In this document: positions 29,552 through 38,077 of the stretch, one piece after another | How positions within the stretch are numbered: position 1 is the stretch's first letter | Layout: every line of letters begins with the position of its first letter | Assembly (NCBI RefSeq): GCF_024505165.1 | Contig: NZ_JANIBK010000016.1 | Coordinates: 1 to 49,754 of the forward strand | Source: Methylomonas rivi | GTDB lineage: Bacteria > Pseudomonadota > Gammaproteobacteria > Methylococcales > Methylomonadaceae | Length of the DNA: 49,754 bases | Direction: 5' to 3' | Made by a program: the position numbers and the translations under genes | The notes under the pieces: generated by a model | Told to the model about the DNA's origin: nothing | What the model saw: only the letters and a program-made list of their open reading frames with translations | Database searches by the model: none

Positions 29552-30601
29552 TTACCCCCGGCGGCTTTCCAGCACGCCCAAAACATCCAATACCCGGCGG
29601 CAATAAGCATGTTCGTTATCGTGCATTAGCGCCACGCCGAGCTGGCGCCGGTTGCTAAGGGTCAAATGTTCCATCAACACGATGGCCGAGTAAGGCGTTT
29701 CCTGATAATCGATACTGGCTTTCTGGTGGCCCCAAGCGCCGTATTCGCAATGCAGAATACCCGCCAGCGTACCGTTGGCATAGCTGTTGAATAATTCCGA
29801 CACTTCCTCCAGCTCAGTATCTCGCGACAGATTGGCGGTAAAATCGATCACCGACACAATAGCGGTCGGCACCCGATAGGACAAGGAATCCAGCTTGCCG
29901 TCCAATTCCGGCAGCACCAGCGCGGTGGATTTGCCGACATTGGTCGGCGTCGGCACAATCGACACCGCGCAGGCGCGGCCCAATTGCGAGGAAGGATGAT
30001 AGCCGTCCAGGACTTTTTGGTCGGATAGCGCCGGATGGATAGTAATGATACGAGCGTAATCGACGCCGAAATGTTTGTCGAGAATGTAGCACAAAGGCAC
30101 CATCGCATTGCCGGTGCAGGTGCTGGCGGAAATCACATCGTGCAAGGCCGGATCGTAACTCTGATGGTTAACCCCGAACACGACGCTGATGTCGCCCCCC
30201 GTTACATTCCAGGTGCACAGAATTTTTTTGGCGACTTTTTGCCGAATCAGGGCCCGAAAGTCGGCAATCGACGCGGTGCCGGTGGCGTCGAACAATACGT
30301 CCAAATCGAATTCCCTGAGCGGGGCAAAACTGTCGCTCTCGGGCGGACTGCGGCGGCGATCGACGCGTTGGTAACGCACTCTGTTGCCGCCCAAAATCAG
30401 ATCGCTACCCTCGTAATCCACCGTAAACGGCGGCCGCCCGTAGGTGCTGTCGTGAGCGATCAGATAGGCGACATGATCGATGGGCATCACGTCGCACACC
30501 ACCCGGATATCGTATTTCCCGCCCGGCGCCTGGGCGAAGTTGTTCCGCAGCACCCCGCCGCCTATCCTGCCCAACCCGACTATCCCCACCCGCAGGCTCA
30601 T
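29552..30601 (-). CDS. Divergent glyceraldehyde-3-phosphate dehydrogenase-family enzyme
   Basis: 349-residue member of the GAPDH fold. The N-terminal Rossmann motif GIVGLGRIGGGVLRN and the catalytic-domain layout are clear, with nucleophile C162 in ISASTCTGNAMVP and its partner H189 in IITIHPALSDQ. The canonical ASCTTNCLAP is altered (ASTCTGNAMVP), and the canonical T-V-H-(A/S) is TIHP, so its substrate may not be glyceraldehyde-3-phosphate; erythrose-4-phosphate or an organoarsenical-type role are alternatives. Residues 80-98 (RRRSPPESD) are unusual for the family. Single gene, convergent with the Fic-like gene. No arsenic genes are nearby. Confidence 0.85.
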   Translation of the reverse strand: MSLRVGIVGLGRIGGGVLRNNFAQAPGGKYDIRVVCDVMPIDHVAYLIAHDSTYGRPPFTVDYEGSDLILGGNRVRYQRVDRRRSPPESDSFAPLREFDLDVLFDATGTASIADFRALIRQKVAKKILCTWNVTGGDISVVFGVNHQSYDPALHDVISASTCTGNAMVPLCYILDKHFGVDYARIITIHPALSDQKVLDGYHPSSQLGRACAVSIVPTPTNVGKSTALVLPELDGKLDSLSYRVPTAIVSVIDFTANLSRDTELEEVSELFNSYANGTLAGILHCEYGAWGHQKASIDYQETPYSAIVLMEHLTLSNRRQLGVALMHDNEHAYCRRVLDVLGVLESRRG

Positions 30602-30774
30602 GACCGGTTACCCTTTGCGGCGGCAGGCAAGCGCTGCAAACAAGGCGAAAAAAACAAGGGGTGCGGCGTCGATGAGGGTTGCTTTATGGTCATGGCGAAT
30701 TTGTTATTGTTATTGACGGCAATTTTTATAAAAGCGAAATCAAACTAGGGCAATAACCGCTTCAAGTCAAGCGC

Positions 30775-30798
30775 CGGGTTAGGCACAGCCGTAACCCG
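30775..30798 (-). terminator. Possible hairpin downstream of lysC
   Basis: CGGGTTA (30798-30792, read on the minus strand) can pair with TAACCCG (30781-30775), about 37 bp past the lysC stop, with a partly paired loop. No T-tract follows, so it may be a processing or stalling structure rather than a terminator. Confidence 0.3.
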
Positions 30799-30834
30799 AC
30801 TTACGAGAACTTATTCCTCAGCGCGCAGACAGGC

Positions 30835-32055
30835 TTATTCCCGGTCCAGGCCAAAGGCTTTATGCAAGGCGCGCACGGCCAGTTCAAGATATTTTTCGTC
30901 CACCACCACGGAAATTTTGATCTCGGAGGTGGAAATCATCTGAATATTGATGCCTTCATCGGCCAGGGTTTTGAACATGGTACTGGCGATACCGGCATGC
31001 GAGCGCATGCCGACACCGACGATGGAGACCTTGACAATGCTGTTGTCGCCGATCACCGTGGTATTGCCGCCCAATTCGTTACGCAAACCTTCCAGCACGT
31101 TTTTGGCGCGGGCAAAATCGTTGCGGTTGACGGTAAAGGTAAAGTCGGTAGTGCCGTGGGCGGAAATGTTCTGCACGATCATATCCACTTCGATATTTTC
31201 GGCGGCGACCGGCCCCAGAATTTTCGACGCCACGCCCGGCAGATCAGGCACGCCGGTCAAAGTCAGCTTGGCTTCGTCCCGGTTAAACGCGATGCCTGAA
31301 ATTAACGCTCTTTCCATTTCTGATTCCTCGTAGGTAATAAGGGTGCCGTTGCCTTCCATAAACGAAGACAATACGCGCAATTTGACGTTGTATTTGCCGG
31401 CGAACTCGACCGAGCGGATTTGCAATACCTTGGAACCCAGGCTGGCCATTTCCAGCATTTCCTCGAAGGTGATGCGATCCAGGCGGCGGGCTTTGGGCAC
31501 CACGCGCGGGTCGGTGGTATACACGCCGTCGACATCCGTATAGATATGGCATTCGTCGGCCTTTAAAGCCGCCGCCAGCGCCACGCCGGTGGTATCCGAG
31601 CCGCCGCGGCCCAAGGTCGTGATATTGCCGTGCTCGTCCACGCCTTGAAAACCGGCGACAACCACCACCCGGCCGGCATCCAGATCGGCACGCATCTTAG
31701 CTTCGTCGATCTCGCGTATCCGGGCTTTGGTATGGGCGCTGTCGGTCAGAATGCGCACCTGCGCGCCGGTATAAGAACGCGCCTCGCAACCCAAATTGTG
31801 CAAGGCCATAGCCAACAAGGCGATGGTGACCTGCTCGCCGGTGGATAGCAGCACATCCAGCTCGCGATCGGTCGGCTGCATTTGCATTTCCTTGGCCAGC
31901 GCCACCAGGCGATTGGTTTCCCCGCTCATCGCCGACACCACCACCACGATCCGATCGCCCGCGTCGCGGGCTTTTTTGACTTTCTCGGCCACCGCTTTAA
32001 TGCGTTCGACCGTGCCGACGGAGGTACCGCCGAATTTATAGATGTACAATGCCAT
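30835..32055 (-). CDS. lysC: Aspartate kinase
   Basis: First step of the aspartate pathway (lysine, threonine, methionine). 406 residues with the kinase N-terminus YKFGGTSVG, LGRGGSDTTGVALAAAL, and VDGVYTTDPR, followed by two ACT domains (around 270-400: TLTGVPDLPGVASKIL and VSIVGVGMRSHAGIAS). The ACT pair suggests feedback control by lysine/threonine. ATG 32055. In many relatives lysC follows alaS directly; here about 2.8 kb of accessory DNA lies between them. The csrA gene often found next to lysC is not seen. Confidence 0.96.
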   Translation of the reverse strand: MALYIYKFGGTSVGTVERIKAVAEKVKKARDAGDRIVVVVSAMSGETNRLVALAKEMQMQPTDRELDVLLSTGEQVTIALLAMALHNLGCEARSYTGAQVRILTDSAHTKARIREIDEAKMRADLDAGRVVVVAGFQGVDEHGNITTLGRGGSDTTGVALAAALKADECHIYTDVDGVYTTDPRVVPKARRLDRITFEEMLEMASLGSKVLQIRSVEFAGKYNVKLRVLSSFMEGNGTLITYEESEMERALISGIAFNRDEAKLTLTGVPDLPGVASKILGPVAAENIEVDMIVQNISAHGTTDFTFTVNRNDFARAKNVLEGLRNELGGNTTVIGDNSIVKVSIVGVGMRSHAGIASTMFKTLADEGINIQMISTSEIKISVVVDEKYLELAVRALHKAFGLDRE

Positions 32056-32093
32056 GCTCTTTTAGACCTTCTCGGCTCTTAGGCTTTAATAAA

Positions 32094-32352
32094 TGTGTCG
32101 CTATCGCGACGGATTATTTTAACGCCGGTTCCCGCACCGGCAAGCGGGGTACTTTTCTTTGCTTGTCCAAAGAAAAGTACCCAAAAGAAAAGACACCCGG
32201 ACGCCGCTTATTCCCTGCGCTCCTCGCTTTCAACGGGGGTTGACGAAAGGGGCTTCCTGCCCCTTCGTCAACGCGATGCATCCCTGCATCGCCCCTATCG
32301 GGCTAATCCCGCCAAAAGCTCCGGTGCTCGGCGCGGCATACGGGGGAAAACC
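32094..32352 (+). repeat. Structured dispersed repeat, left copy
   Basis: About 255 bp that match 34078-34337 in inverted orientation. Order of shared blocks: hairpin GTCGC-TATC-GCGAC, a hairpin with arms GTACTTTTCTTTG and CAAAGAAAAGTAC (32149-32182), CCCGGACGCCGCTTA, GCGCTCCTCGCTTT, AACGGGGGTTG, GGGGCTTCCTGCCCC, GATGCATCCCTGCATC, CCGCCAAAAGCTCCGGTGCT and GGCGCGGCA. Several blocks are themselves palindromic, so a transcript would fold strongly. I recall similar blocks dispersed in several gammaproteobacterial genomes. Small open frames inside are treated as non-coding. Confidence 0.85.
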
Positions 32353-32442
32353 ATCCCGAAATTTGTAAGAAAACCAACCATTACAAAATATGGTTCGCTG
32401 TTTCGCTAAGAGACTCATCTAACAAACTTAACTATTTAAACT

Positions 32443-33831
32443 TTACGTCAGATTATTGACTTTACTAAAACCCAACATCTCTGTATCTTCAAAAACATTT
32501 ATGTCTGAAACAAGCCCCACACAAGTAAAAATATTATAGATTATTGAACCACAAAATACATATGGAACAGATTGATATGTTTCTCGATCTGAGCAATCCG
32601 CGTCTCGCAAAGCTGCCTGATGAATTAACATACTATCTTCAGTGGGTTCTTTTGGAAAAACTATTTCACAATCCATTGTTAATGGTAGAGAATATGATTC
32701 AATTCTCTCAATAAATCCTTTTGAATCCACATAGGGCGAAGTGTGAAATATATTTATCAATGTAAAACATGAGTAGACATCACGATTATCCCCAATAGCC
32801 TTAAGCATATGAAGATAACAATTGGTTAACGCGGCCAAAACTTGAGGAAAAATCGAATAATCAACTATATTCATATTTTCATAGCGCCTTTCATATGCAA
32901 TGCGACAAAATTGTTTTGCATATATATTTTTTTCATGAGTTTCTTGAAATCCAGAAAAATCATATAAATTTAACGGTACATCAAAGCGCACAACTCCATC
33001 GTGCCACCATCGAAATGTTAAAGTCGCTAGACTAGGGTCATTATTCGCAATCTGTCTAGCAACAAAACCATTCACCGCACTGTGAACAGCTGTCATTGGC
33101 GCATGTACACCAACAACACTGTTATCTGAATTTGTAACGATTCGAACAAATTCATCAAAGCTTAACTTTTTTTCCGGCGATAGTTGCCATTCGCTTGGCT
33201 TAAAGTAAATATGCACCCATGGTTGACTGGATTGGCTTTTTGGTAACTCAGGAATCTGAGTCAATCTTTTAATCGTTTTCTCACGATGTTCATTACCCCT
33301 TTTCCACAGTTCATCAAGAATATATCTGTCTGTTTCTTCTTTTGGTTTTGACTGATCAGCTAAACGACGATAGATTCTTCCAGATGAATGAATGTGGGGC
33401 GTATTGAAACTCCTTGGAATACCGATGACAATAATCGACTTCCCTTCAACTAGACCTATTTCTTCTAGGGGACCATCAATGACCTTTTCTTCATATAAGA
33501 TTTCCGGGTTTACATGAGAAGACGCAGCCTCTCTTATTTCTAATGTAATTTTTTCTACATTACTTTTTTCTACACCCAGAAATTCATCTGCAGATCGAGA
33601 TCCATCATTCTTCTCACTTACTCCAATTATTAACCATCCACCATATTGATTAGCGAAAGCGCACAAATGTTTTCCGTAATCAACAATTTTTAAACCTTGA
33701 ACCTTATAATCAATATACCAGCCTTCGGATATTTTTCTCAAAAGAGACAAGTCGCTTCCATCAATATCTTCCAATGCCTTATTGAATGGATAAAAAGAAT
33801 AATTAAGCAAACAATATTCTCCAACTAACAA
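32443..33831 (-). CDS. AlbA_2/Schlafen-type putative DNA-binding protein
   Basis: 462-codon frame, clearly more AT-rich than its neighbours. The N-terminal third has the AlbA_2 (divergent AAA-4/Schlafen) pattern: acidic/aromatic GWYIDYKVQG, then GKHLCAFANQYGGWLIIGVSE, and later IVIGIPRSFNTPHIHSSGRIYRRLADQS. The C-terminal 300 residues match nothing I know. Such domains occur in transcription regulators and in phage-defence or mobile-element genes. The frame opens at TTG 33831; TTG 33810 (8 nt after GGAG) is a better start, so the true N-terminus is uncertain. It is enclosed by inverted repeat copies and separates lysC from alaS, all signs of insertion. No partner gene on its strand. Confidence 0.75.
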   Translation of the reverse strand: MLVGEYCLLNYSFYPFNKALEDIDGSDLSLLRKISEGWYIDYKVQGLKIVDYGKHLCAFANQYGGWLIIGVSEKNDGSRSADEFLGVEKSNVEKITLEIREAASSHVNPEILYEEKVIDGPLEEIGLVEGKSIIVIGIPRSFNTPHIHSSGRIYRRLADQSKPKEETDRYILDELWKRGNEHREKTIKRLTQIPELPKSQSSQPWVHIYFKPSEWQLSPEKKLSFDEFVRIVTNSDNSVVGVHAPMTAVHSAVNGFVARQIANNDPSLATLTFRWWHDGVVRFDVPLNLYDFSGFQETHEKNIYAKQFCRIAYERRYENMNIVDYSIFPQVLAALTNCYLHMLKAIGDNRDVYSCFTLINIFHTSPYVDSKGFIERIESYSLPLTMDCEIVFPKEPTEDSMLIHQAALRDADCSDRETYQSVPYVFCGSIIYNIFTCVGLVSDINVFEDTEMLGFSKVNNLT

Positions 33832-33863
33832 ACTGTAATGATTTATCTTACAAAATATTGCTT

Positions 33864-33923
33864 TACCCTATCGCTAATTCAATCTACATAGGGGAGGGTT
33901 TTGTCCCGTATGCCGCGCCGAGG
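33864..33923 (+). repeat. Truncated extra copy of the repeat edge
   Basis: This stretch matches 34039-34101 in the same orientation: TATCGCTAA..CTACAT.. and GAGGGTTTT-TCCCGT-TGCCGCGCCGAG. It is the inner edge of the dispersed repeat without its main body. At GCCGCGCCGAG it passes abruptly into a different repeat (33927 on), marking a breakpoint. Confidence 0.7.
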
Positions 33924-33926
33924 GCC

Positions 33927-33980
33927 GTAGGCTGGGTAGAGCAACTCGAAACCCAGCAATAAACATCAAAGCTGGGTTTC
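33927..33980 (+). repeat. GTAGGCTGGGT-type palindromic repeat
   Basis: Begins GTAGGCTGGGTAGAGC and includes a perfect 10-bp inverted pair GAAACCCAGC (33948-33957) and GCTGGGTTTC (33971-33980). It is related to the element at 37517-37593 next to recX, which shares GTAGGCTGGGT and AAACCCAGC. A REP-like family. Confidence 0.75.
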
Positions 33981-34077
33981 ATTTCATTTAGCCTAGCCAA
34001 CAAAAATCAGCTGTCGCAGATTGCCGCTCCGAAATGTTGGGTTACGCTATTGCTAACCAAACCTACATTTAGGAGGG

Positions 34078-34337
34078 TTTTCATCCCGTTTGCCGCGCCG
34101 AGCACCGGAGCTTTTGGCGGGATTCGCCCGACAGGGGCGATGCAGGGATGCATCGCGTTGACGAAGGGGCAGAAAGCCCCTTTCGGCAACCCCCGTCAAA
34201 AGCGAGGAGCGCTGGGAGTAAGCGGCATCCGGGTCGCCTTTTCTTTGGATACTTTCTTTTGGCGACGCAAAAGAAAGTATCGCGGTTGTCGGTCCGCGAA
34301 CCGACATATAAATCACCCGTCGCGTCAGCGACAAATT
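34078..34337 (-). repeat. Structured dispersed repeat, right copy (inverted)
   Basis: Inverted counterpart of 32094-32352, with the same block order read on the minus strand. The central hairpin is GATACTTTCTTTTGCGTCGCCAAAAGAAAGTATC-like (arms near 34249-34259 and 34270-34280) and has changed in both arms relative to the left copy, i.e. compensatory change keeps the stem. The outer edge lies 3 bp from the DUF2442 stop. Confidence 0.85.
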
Positions 34338-34340
34338 AAC

Positions 34341-34583
34341 TCAAACAACCTCACCCTCTTCATACAAAGTCTCCGGCGCAATATCCGCTCCATTCGGCCA
34401 GGATATGCTCCAGCCATCGACAAAAAACTTCTGAAAATACTGTTTATCTTTCAATGGCTCGAAAACTTCGCCATTCAGCCATTTCCAACAATCAGCAATT
34501 CGTTTTTCGCCATTATCGAAAGTCAGTTTAATTTTGTAATCGCTTAAATATTCGGCATCAACAACAACGGGCATGTACTGCAT
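34341..34583 (-). CDS. DUF2442 family protein
   Basis: 80-residue small protein; the DUF2442 pattern is clear: N-terminal V.DAEYLSDYKIKLTFDNGEKRIADC and the end WSISWPNGADIAPETLYEEG. ATG 34583 has a GGAG Shine-Dalgarno. DUF2442 genes commonly pair with a DUF4160 gene, and that gene is directly upstream (but broken). The pair is often suspected to be toxin-antitoxin-like; function not shown. Confidence 0.88.
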   Translation of the reverse strand: MQYMPVVVDAEYLSDYKIKLTFDNGEKRIADCWKWLNGEVFEPLKDKQYFQKFFVDGWSISWPNGADIAPETLYEEGEVV

Positions 34584-34643
34584 GATTATTCTCCGTCAAT
34601 TGAGAGGTTCGATTCTATCAATCTGTTTACCTTGATTGGCTTT

Positions 34644-34845
34644 TTACCAGTTCTGCATCAGCTCTTCCTGATGCAGTAACGCCCATTCCTGAATCAGTTT
34701 TTTGGCGGTTTTAGAGCTTATGTTGCCTTTGATCATATTTCCATCCACCGCGTTGACCTTGATATTCAGCATGAAAATGCGGTGGATTGTGGTCGTTATG
34801 AAACATCCGAATAATAATTCCAAAAAACATGGATACGTAAGGCAT
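34644..34845 (-). pseudogene. DUF4160 family gene with frameshift
   Basis: From ATG 34845 the frame gives MPYVSMFFGIIIRMFHNDHN then PPHFHAEYQG, the conserved DUF4160 N-terminus (a G-I-I-I-x-M and NPPHFHA signature), then runs to an early stop. The next phase continues with VDGNMIKGNISSKTAKKLIQ and EWALLHQEELMQNW, the conserved C-terminus, ending at 34644. A single-base shift near 34750-34758 therefore splits one gene of about 66 codons. The intact DUF2442 partner follows 60 bp downstream. A sequencing error would also explain this. Confidence 0.8.
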
Positions 34846-34866
34846 CTTAATCCACCGCTCAAAACA

Positions 34867-37479
34867 CTAACCGGCTAGCCGCTCCCTCACCCACTCCGGC
34901 ACCGCTTTTAACGCTGCGGCCAGATTGGTTGGATCGTTGCCGCCAGCCTGAGCCATATCCGGCCGACCGCCGCCTTTACCGCCGACTTGAGTGGCAACAA
35001 AATTGACCAGTTCGCCGGCCTTGACCCTATCCATGGTGTCCTTGGAAACGCTGGCGATCAGGCTGACTTTATCGCCGCTGACCACCGCCAGCACCAGAGC
35101 CGCCGTGCCGAGTTTGTTTTTGAGTTGATCGGCCAAATCTCGCAGAGCTTTGGGGTCGACATCATCCAGCTTCACGGCCAACACTTTGACGCCGTTGACG
35201 TCGACGGCCTGACCGGTCATTTCGTCGCCGGCCGAACTGGCCAGCTTAGCTTGCAGTTTTTCCAGCTCTTTTTCCAGCGTGCGGTTTTTTTCCACCAGTT
35301 GCTGGACTTTGTCGGCGGCCTTATCCGGCGAGGTTTTCAGCAGACTGGCAATGTTTTGCAGGGCGTTTTCGCGCTGTTCAATCCATTCCAAAGCTGCTTT
35401 TCCCGTCACGGCTTCCAAGCGGCGCACGCCCGCGGCCACGCCGGTTTCGCCGATGATTTTGAACAAGCCGATGTCGCCGGCTCTATCCACGTGGGTGCCG
35501 CCGCACAGTTCCGTGGAAAATTCGCCGATTTTCAATATCCGCACTTCGTCGCCGTATTTTTCGCCGAACAAGGCCATCGCCCCGGCTTTCATGGCCTCGT
35601 CTTTGGCCATCACTTCCGCCGCCACCGGGTTGTTCAAACGAATTTGCTGGTTGACCATGTCTTCGATAATGGCGATTTCCGCCGCCGTCATCGGCTCGAA
35701 ATGCGAGAAGTCGAAACGCAAGCGCTCGGCATTAACCTGCGAACCTTTCTGCGCCACATGTTCGCCCAGCGTGGTGCGCAAGGCCGCGTGCAACAAGTGG
35801 GTGGCGGAGTGGTTGCGTTCGGTGGCTTTGCGGGTTTCCGCGTCGACGCTGACTTCGCAGGCCTGGCCGCTGGTTAGCGTGCCTTGCAGCACTTTACCCT
35901 TGTGCAGGAACAGCTTGCCGCCCTGTTTTTGGGTATCGTGCACTTCGAATACCGCGCCGCCGCATTCGATCAGACCGGTATCGCCGACCTGGCCGCCGGA
36001 CTCGGCATAAAACGGGGTTTGATCCAAAATCACCACGCCTTCGTCGCCGGCTTCCAGGCTTTCCACCGGTTGGCCTTTTTTATACAGGCCGATGATTTCC
36101 ACCGAACCGTTCAAGGTGTAATAGCCGGTAAACTCGGTATCGCTGTCGTGTTTGATGTCCTGATCGTAATCGGCCGCGAAGCTGCCGCCGGCGCGGGCGC
36201 GGTCGCGCTGGGCGCTCATTTCCACTTCGAAACCGTGGTGGTCGACGCTGAGATTGTGTTCGCGGGCGAAATCGGCGGTCAAATCGACCGGAAAGCCGTA
36301 GGTATCGTACAACTGAAACACCACGTCGCCGGGGATGACATGGCTGTCCAGTTTGGCGACGCAGGCCTCCAGAATTTTCATGCCTTGTTCCAGGGTTTCG
36401 GCGAAGCGTTCTTCTTCTTTTTTCAGCACCCGTTCGACTTGTTCCCGGGCCTTGGCCAGCTCTGGATAGGCCTCGCCCATCTCGGCCACCAAAGGCGCCA
36501 CCAATTGGTAGAAGAACACTTCCCGGATGCCCAAACGGTAACCGTGGCGGATGGCCCGGCGAATGATGCGGCGCAGCACGTAGCCGCGGCCTTCGTTGGA
36601 CGGCAATACGCCGTCGGCCACCATGAAGGCGCAGGAGCGGATATGGTCGGCAATCACCCGCAACGAGCTGTTGTTTAAATCGCTGGTGCCGGCCAGTTTG
36701 GCGGCCACTTTCAGCAGATTTTGGAATAAATCGATTTCGTAGTTGCTATGCACGCCTTGCAACACGGCGGCAATCCGTTCCAGCCCCATGCCGGTATCCA
36801 CGGAGGGCGCCGGCAGCGGCGTCAGGTTGCCGTCCTTGTCGCGGTCGTATTGCATGAATACCAGATTCCAGACTTCGATATAACGGTCGCCGTCTTCATC
36901 CGGGCTGCCTGGAGGGCCGCCGGCCACGTGTTCGCCGTGGTCGTAGAAAATCTCGGTGCAGGGGCCGCAAGGGCCGACGTCGCCCATGGACCAGAAATTG
37001 TCCTTGGCGCCGATGCGGGAAAACCGGTTCGGGTCGATTTTGACATCTTCCAGCCAGATGGCTTCAGCTTCCGAATCCTCGTTAAACACCGTCACCCATA
37101 GGCGTTCCGCCGGAATGCCGAGCTCCTTGGTCAAAAAGTCCCAGGCGTAATGAATGGCCTCTTTTTTGAAATAATCGCCGAAGCTGAAATTACCCAGCAT
37201 TTCGAAGAACGTATGATGTCGGGCGGTATAACCGACATTTTCCAGATCGTTATGCTTGCCGCCGGCCCGCACGCAGCGTTGGCTGGTGGCCGCGCGGGTA
37301 AAATCGGTTTTTTCCCGGCCCAAAAATACGTCTTTAAACTGCACCATCCCGGCATTAGTAAACAGCAAGGTCGGATCGTTACCCGGAACCAAAGAGCTGG
37401 AAGGACGCACGGCATGGCCGTGTTGACGGAAAAACTCCAAAAAGGCGGCCCGCAATTCGGCGCTGGTCATTTTTTTCAT
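34867..37479 (-). CDS. alaS: Alanyl-tRNA synthetase
   Basis: Charges and edits tRNA-Ala. 870 residues. Class II motifs at the N-terminus ([22 protein letters not shown]), the tRNA-recognition middle region, editing-domain zinc motifs [12 protein letters not shown] and [13 protein letters not shown], and the C-terminal C-Ala/DHHA1 domain with [15 protein letters not shown] are all visible. ATG 37479. Follows recA-recX on the same strand in the usual gammaproteobacterial order. Confidence 0.97.
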   Translation of the reverse strand: MKKMTSAELRAAFLEFFRQHGHAVRPSSSLVPGNDPTLLFTNAGMVQFKDVFLGREKTDFTRAATSQRCVRAGGKHNDLENVGYTARHHTFFEMLGNFSFGDYFKKEAIHYAWDFLTKELGIPAERLWVTVFNEDSEAEAIWLEDVKIDPNRFSRIGAKDNFWSMGDVGPCGPCTEIFYDHGEHVAGGPPGSPDEDGDRYIEVWNLVFMQYDRDKDGNLTPLPAPSVDTGMGLERIAAVLQGVHSNYEIDLFQNLLKVAAKLAGTSDLNNSSLRVIADHIRSCAFMVADGVLPSNEGRGYVLRRIIRRAIRHGYRLGIREVFFYQLVAPLVAEMGEAYPELAKAREQVERVLKKEEERFAETLEQGMKILEACVAKLDSHVIPGDVVFQLYDTYGFPVDLTADFAREHNLSVDHHGFEVEMSAQRDRARAGGSFAADYDQDIKHDSDTEFTGYYTLNGSVEIIGLYKKGQPVESLEAGDEGVVILDQTPFYAESGGQVGDTGLIECGGAVFEVHDTQKQGGKLFLHKGKVLQGTLTSGQACEVSVDAETRKATERNHSATHLLHAALRTTLGEHVAQKGSQVNAERLRFDFSHFEPMTAAEIAIIEDMVNQQIRLNNPVAAEVMAKDEAMKAGAMALFGEKYGDEVRILKIGEFSTELCGGTHVDRAGDIGLFKIIGETGVAAGVRRLEAVTGKAALEWIEQRENALQNIASLLKTSPDKAADKVQQLVEKNRTLEKELEKLQAKLASSAGDEMTGQAVDVNGVKVLAVKLDDVDPKALRDLADQLKNKLGTAALVLAVVSGDKVSLIASVSKDTMDRVKAGELVNFVATQVGGKGGGRPDMAQAGGNDPTNLAAALKAVPEWVRERLAG

Positions 37480-37516
37480 GGTGGTTACTTCGGTTGTTTT
37501 TATTCTTTAAACACAT

Positions 37517-37593
37517 GTAGGCTGGGTTGAGCGAAGCGAAACCCAGCGATAAGTCAATTGATGCCGGACTTCACGTAGCTCAACCCAGCCTAC
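37517..37593. repeat. Palindromic repeat between alaS and recX
   Basis: Perfect 15-bp inverted arms GTAGGCTGGGTTGAG (37517-37531) and CTCAACCCAGCCTAC (37579-37593), with an inner AAACCCAGC at 37540-37548. It overlaps the recX 3' end: the last codons and stop of recX (RLG-TGA) are read from the right arm. It is related to 33927-33980. It may act as a bidirectional transcript end or mRNA stabiliser. Confidence 0.85.
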
Positions 37594-38077
37594 GCAATTT
37601 AATCTTCAATTCCGCAAACAAGCGTTTGATCATCTCGCCGCTAAAGCCGCGTTGCTGCAAAAAACGGCTGCGTTTTAGCCATTCGTTTTGCGTTAAAGCT
37701 GTTTCCTCGCCATATTTGTTGCAGTACACGTCCATCAGCAGATTTTGCCAGTCGCCTTGCTGTTCAGCCAGCGCATCCAAATCGGCATGTTCTATACCGC
37801 GCTGCTGCAGTTCGTAACGAATACGCACCGGACCGTAGCCGCCGGCGATGCGCTGACGCACGTAACATTCGGCATAACGTTCGTCGTTTTGCCAGTTTTG
37901 TTCGGCCATATCGGCAATGACAAGTTCCACCTCATCGCGCTGAAAACCGCGCAGCGCCAGCTTATCCAGTAATTCCTTTCGGCTATGTTCGCGTCTGGCT
38001 AATAAACGCAGACAAGTCGCTTCGATTTGTTGCCGGCGCTCAGTCGCCGTCGACGAACTCGACGTCTGCTTCCGCAT
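37580..38077 (-). CDS. recX: Regulatory protein RecX
   Basis: Binds RecA filaments and limits their extension. The frame has 165 codons from ATG 38077 (MRKQTSSSS), overlapping the recA 3' end by 38 nt; a TTG at 38086 is a second option. RecX helical repeats are visible: [47 protein letters not shown] and a C-terminal [17 protein letters not shown]. No start codon exists between the recA stop and the first conserved helix, so the overlapping start is needed. The C-terminus is completed by a palindromic repeat. Confidence 0.92.
   Translation of the reverse strand: MRKQTSSSSTATERRQQIEATCLRLLARREHSRKELLDKLALRGFQRDEVELVIADMAEQNWQNDERYAECYVRQRIAGGYGPVRIRYELQQRGIEHADLDALAEQQGDWQNLLMDVYCNKYGEETALTQNEWLKRSRFLQQRGFSGEMIKRLFAELKIKLRRLG

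Noticed and set aside
30602-30834. csrA next to lysC
   Set aside because: The conserved csrA start (MLILTRR) is not present on either strand here.
32159-34547. Small open frames within the two dispersed repeat copies that share similar translations
   Set aside because: Similarity comes from the repeated DNA. The frames are open in several phases and the palindromic structure explains the conservation better than coding.
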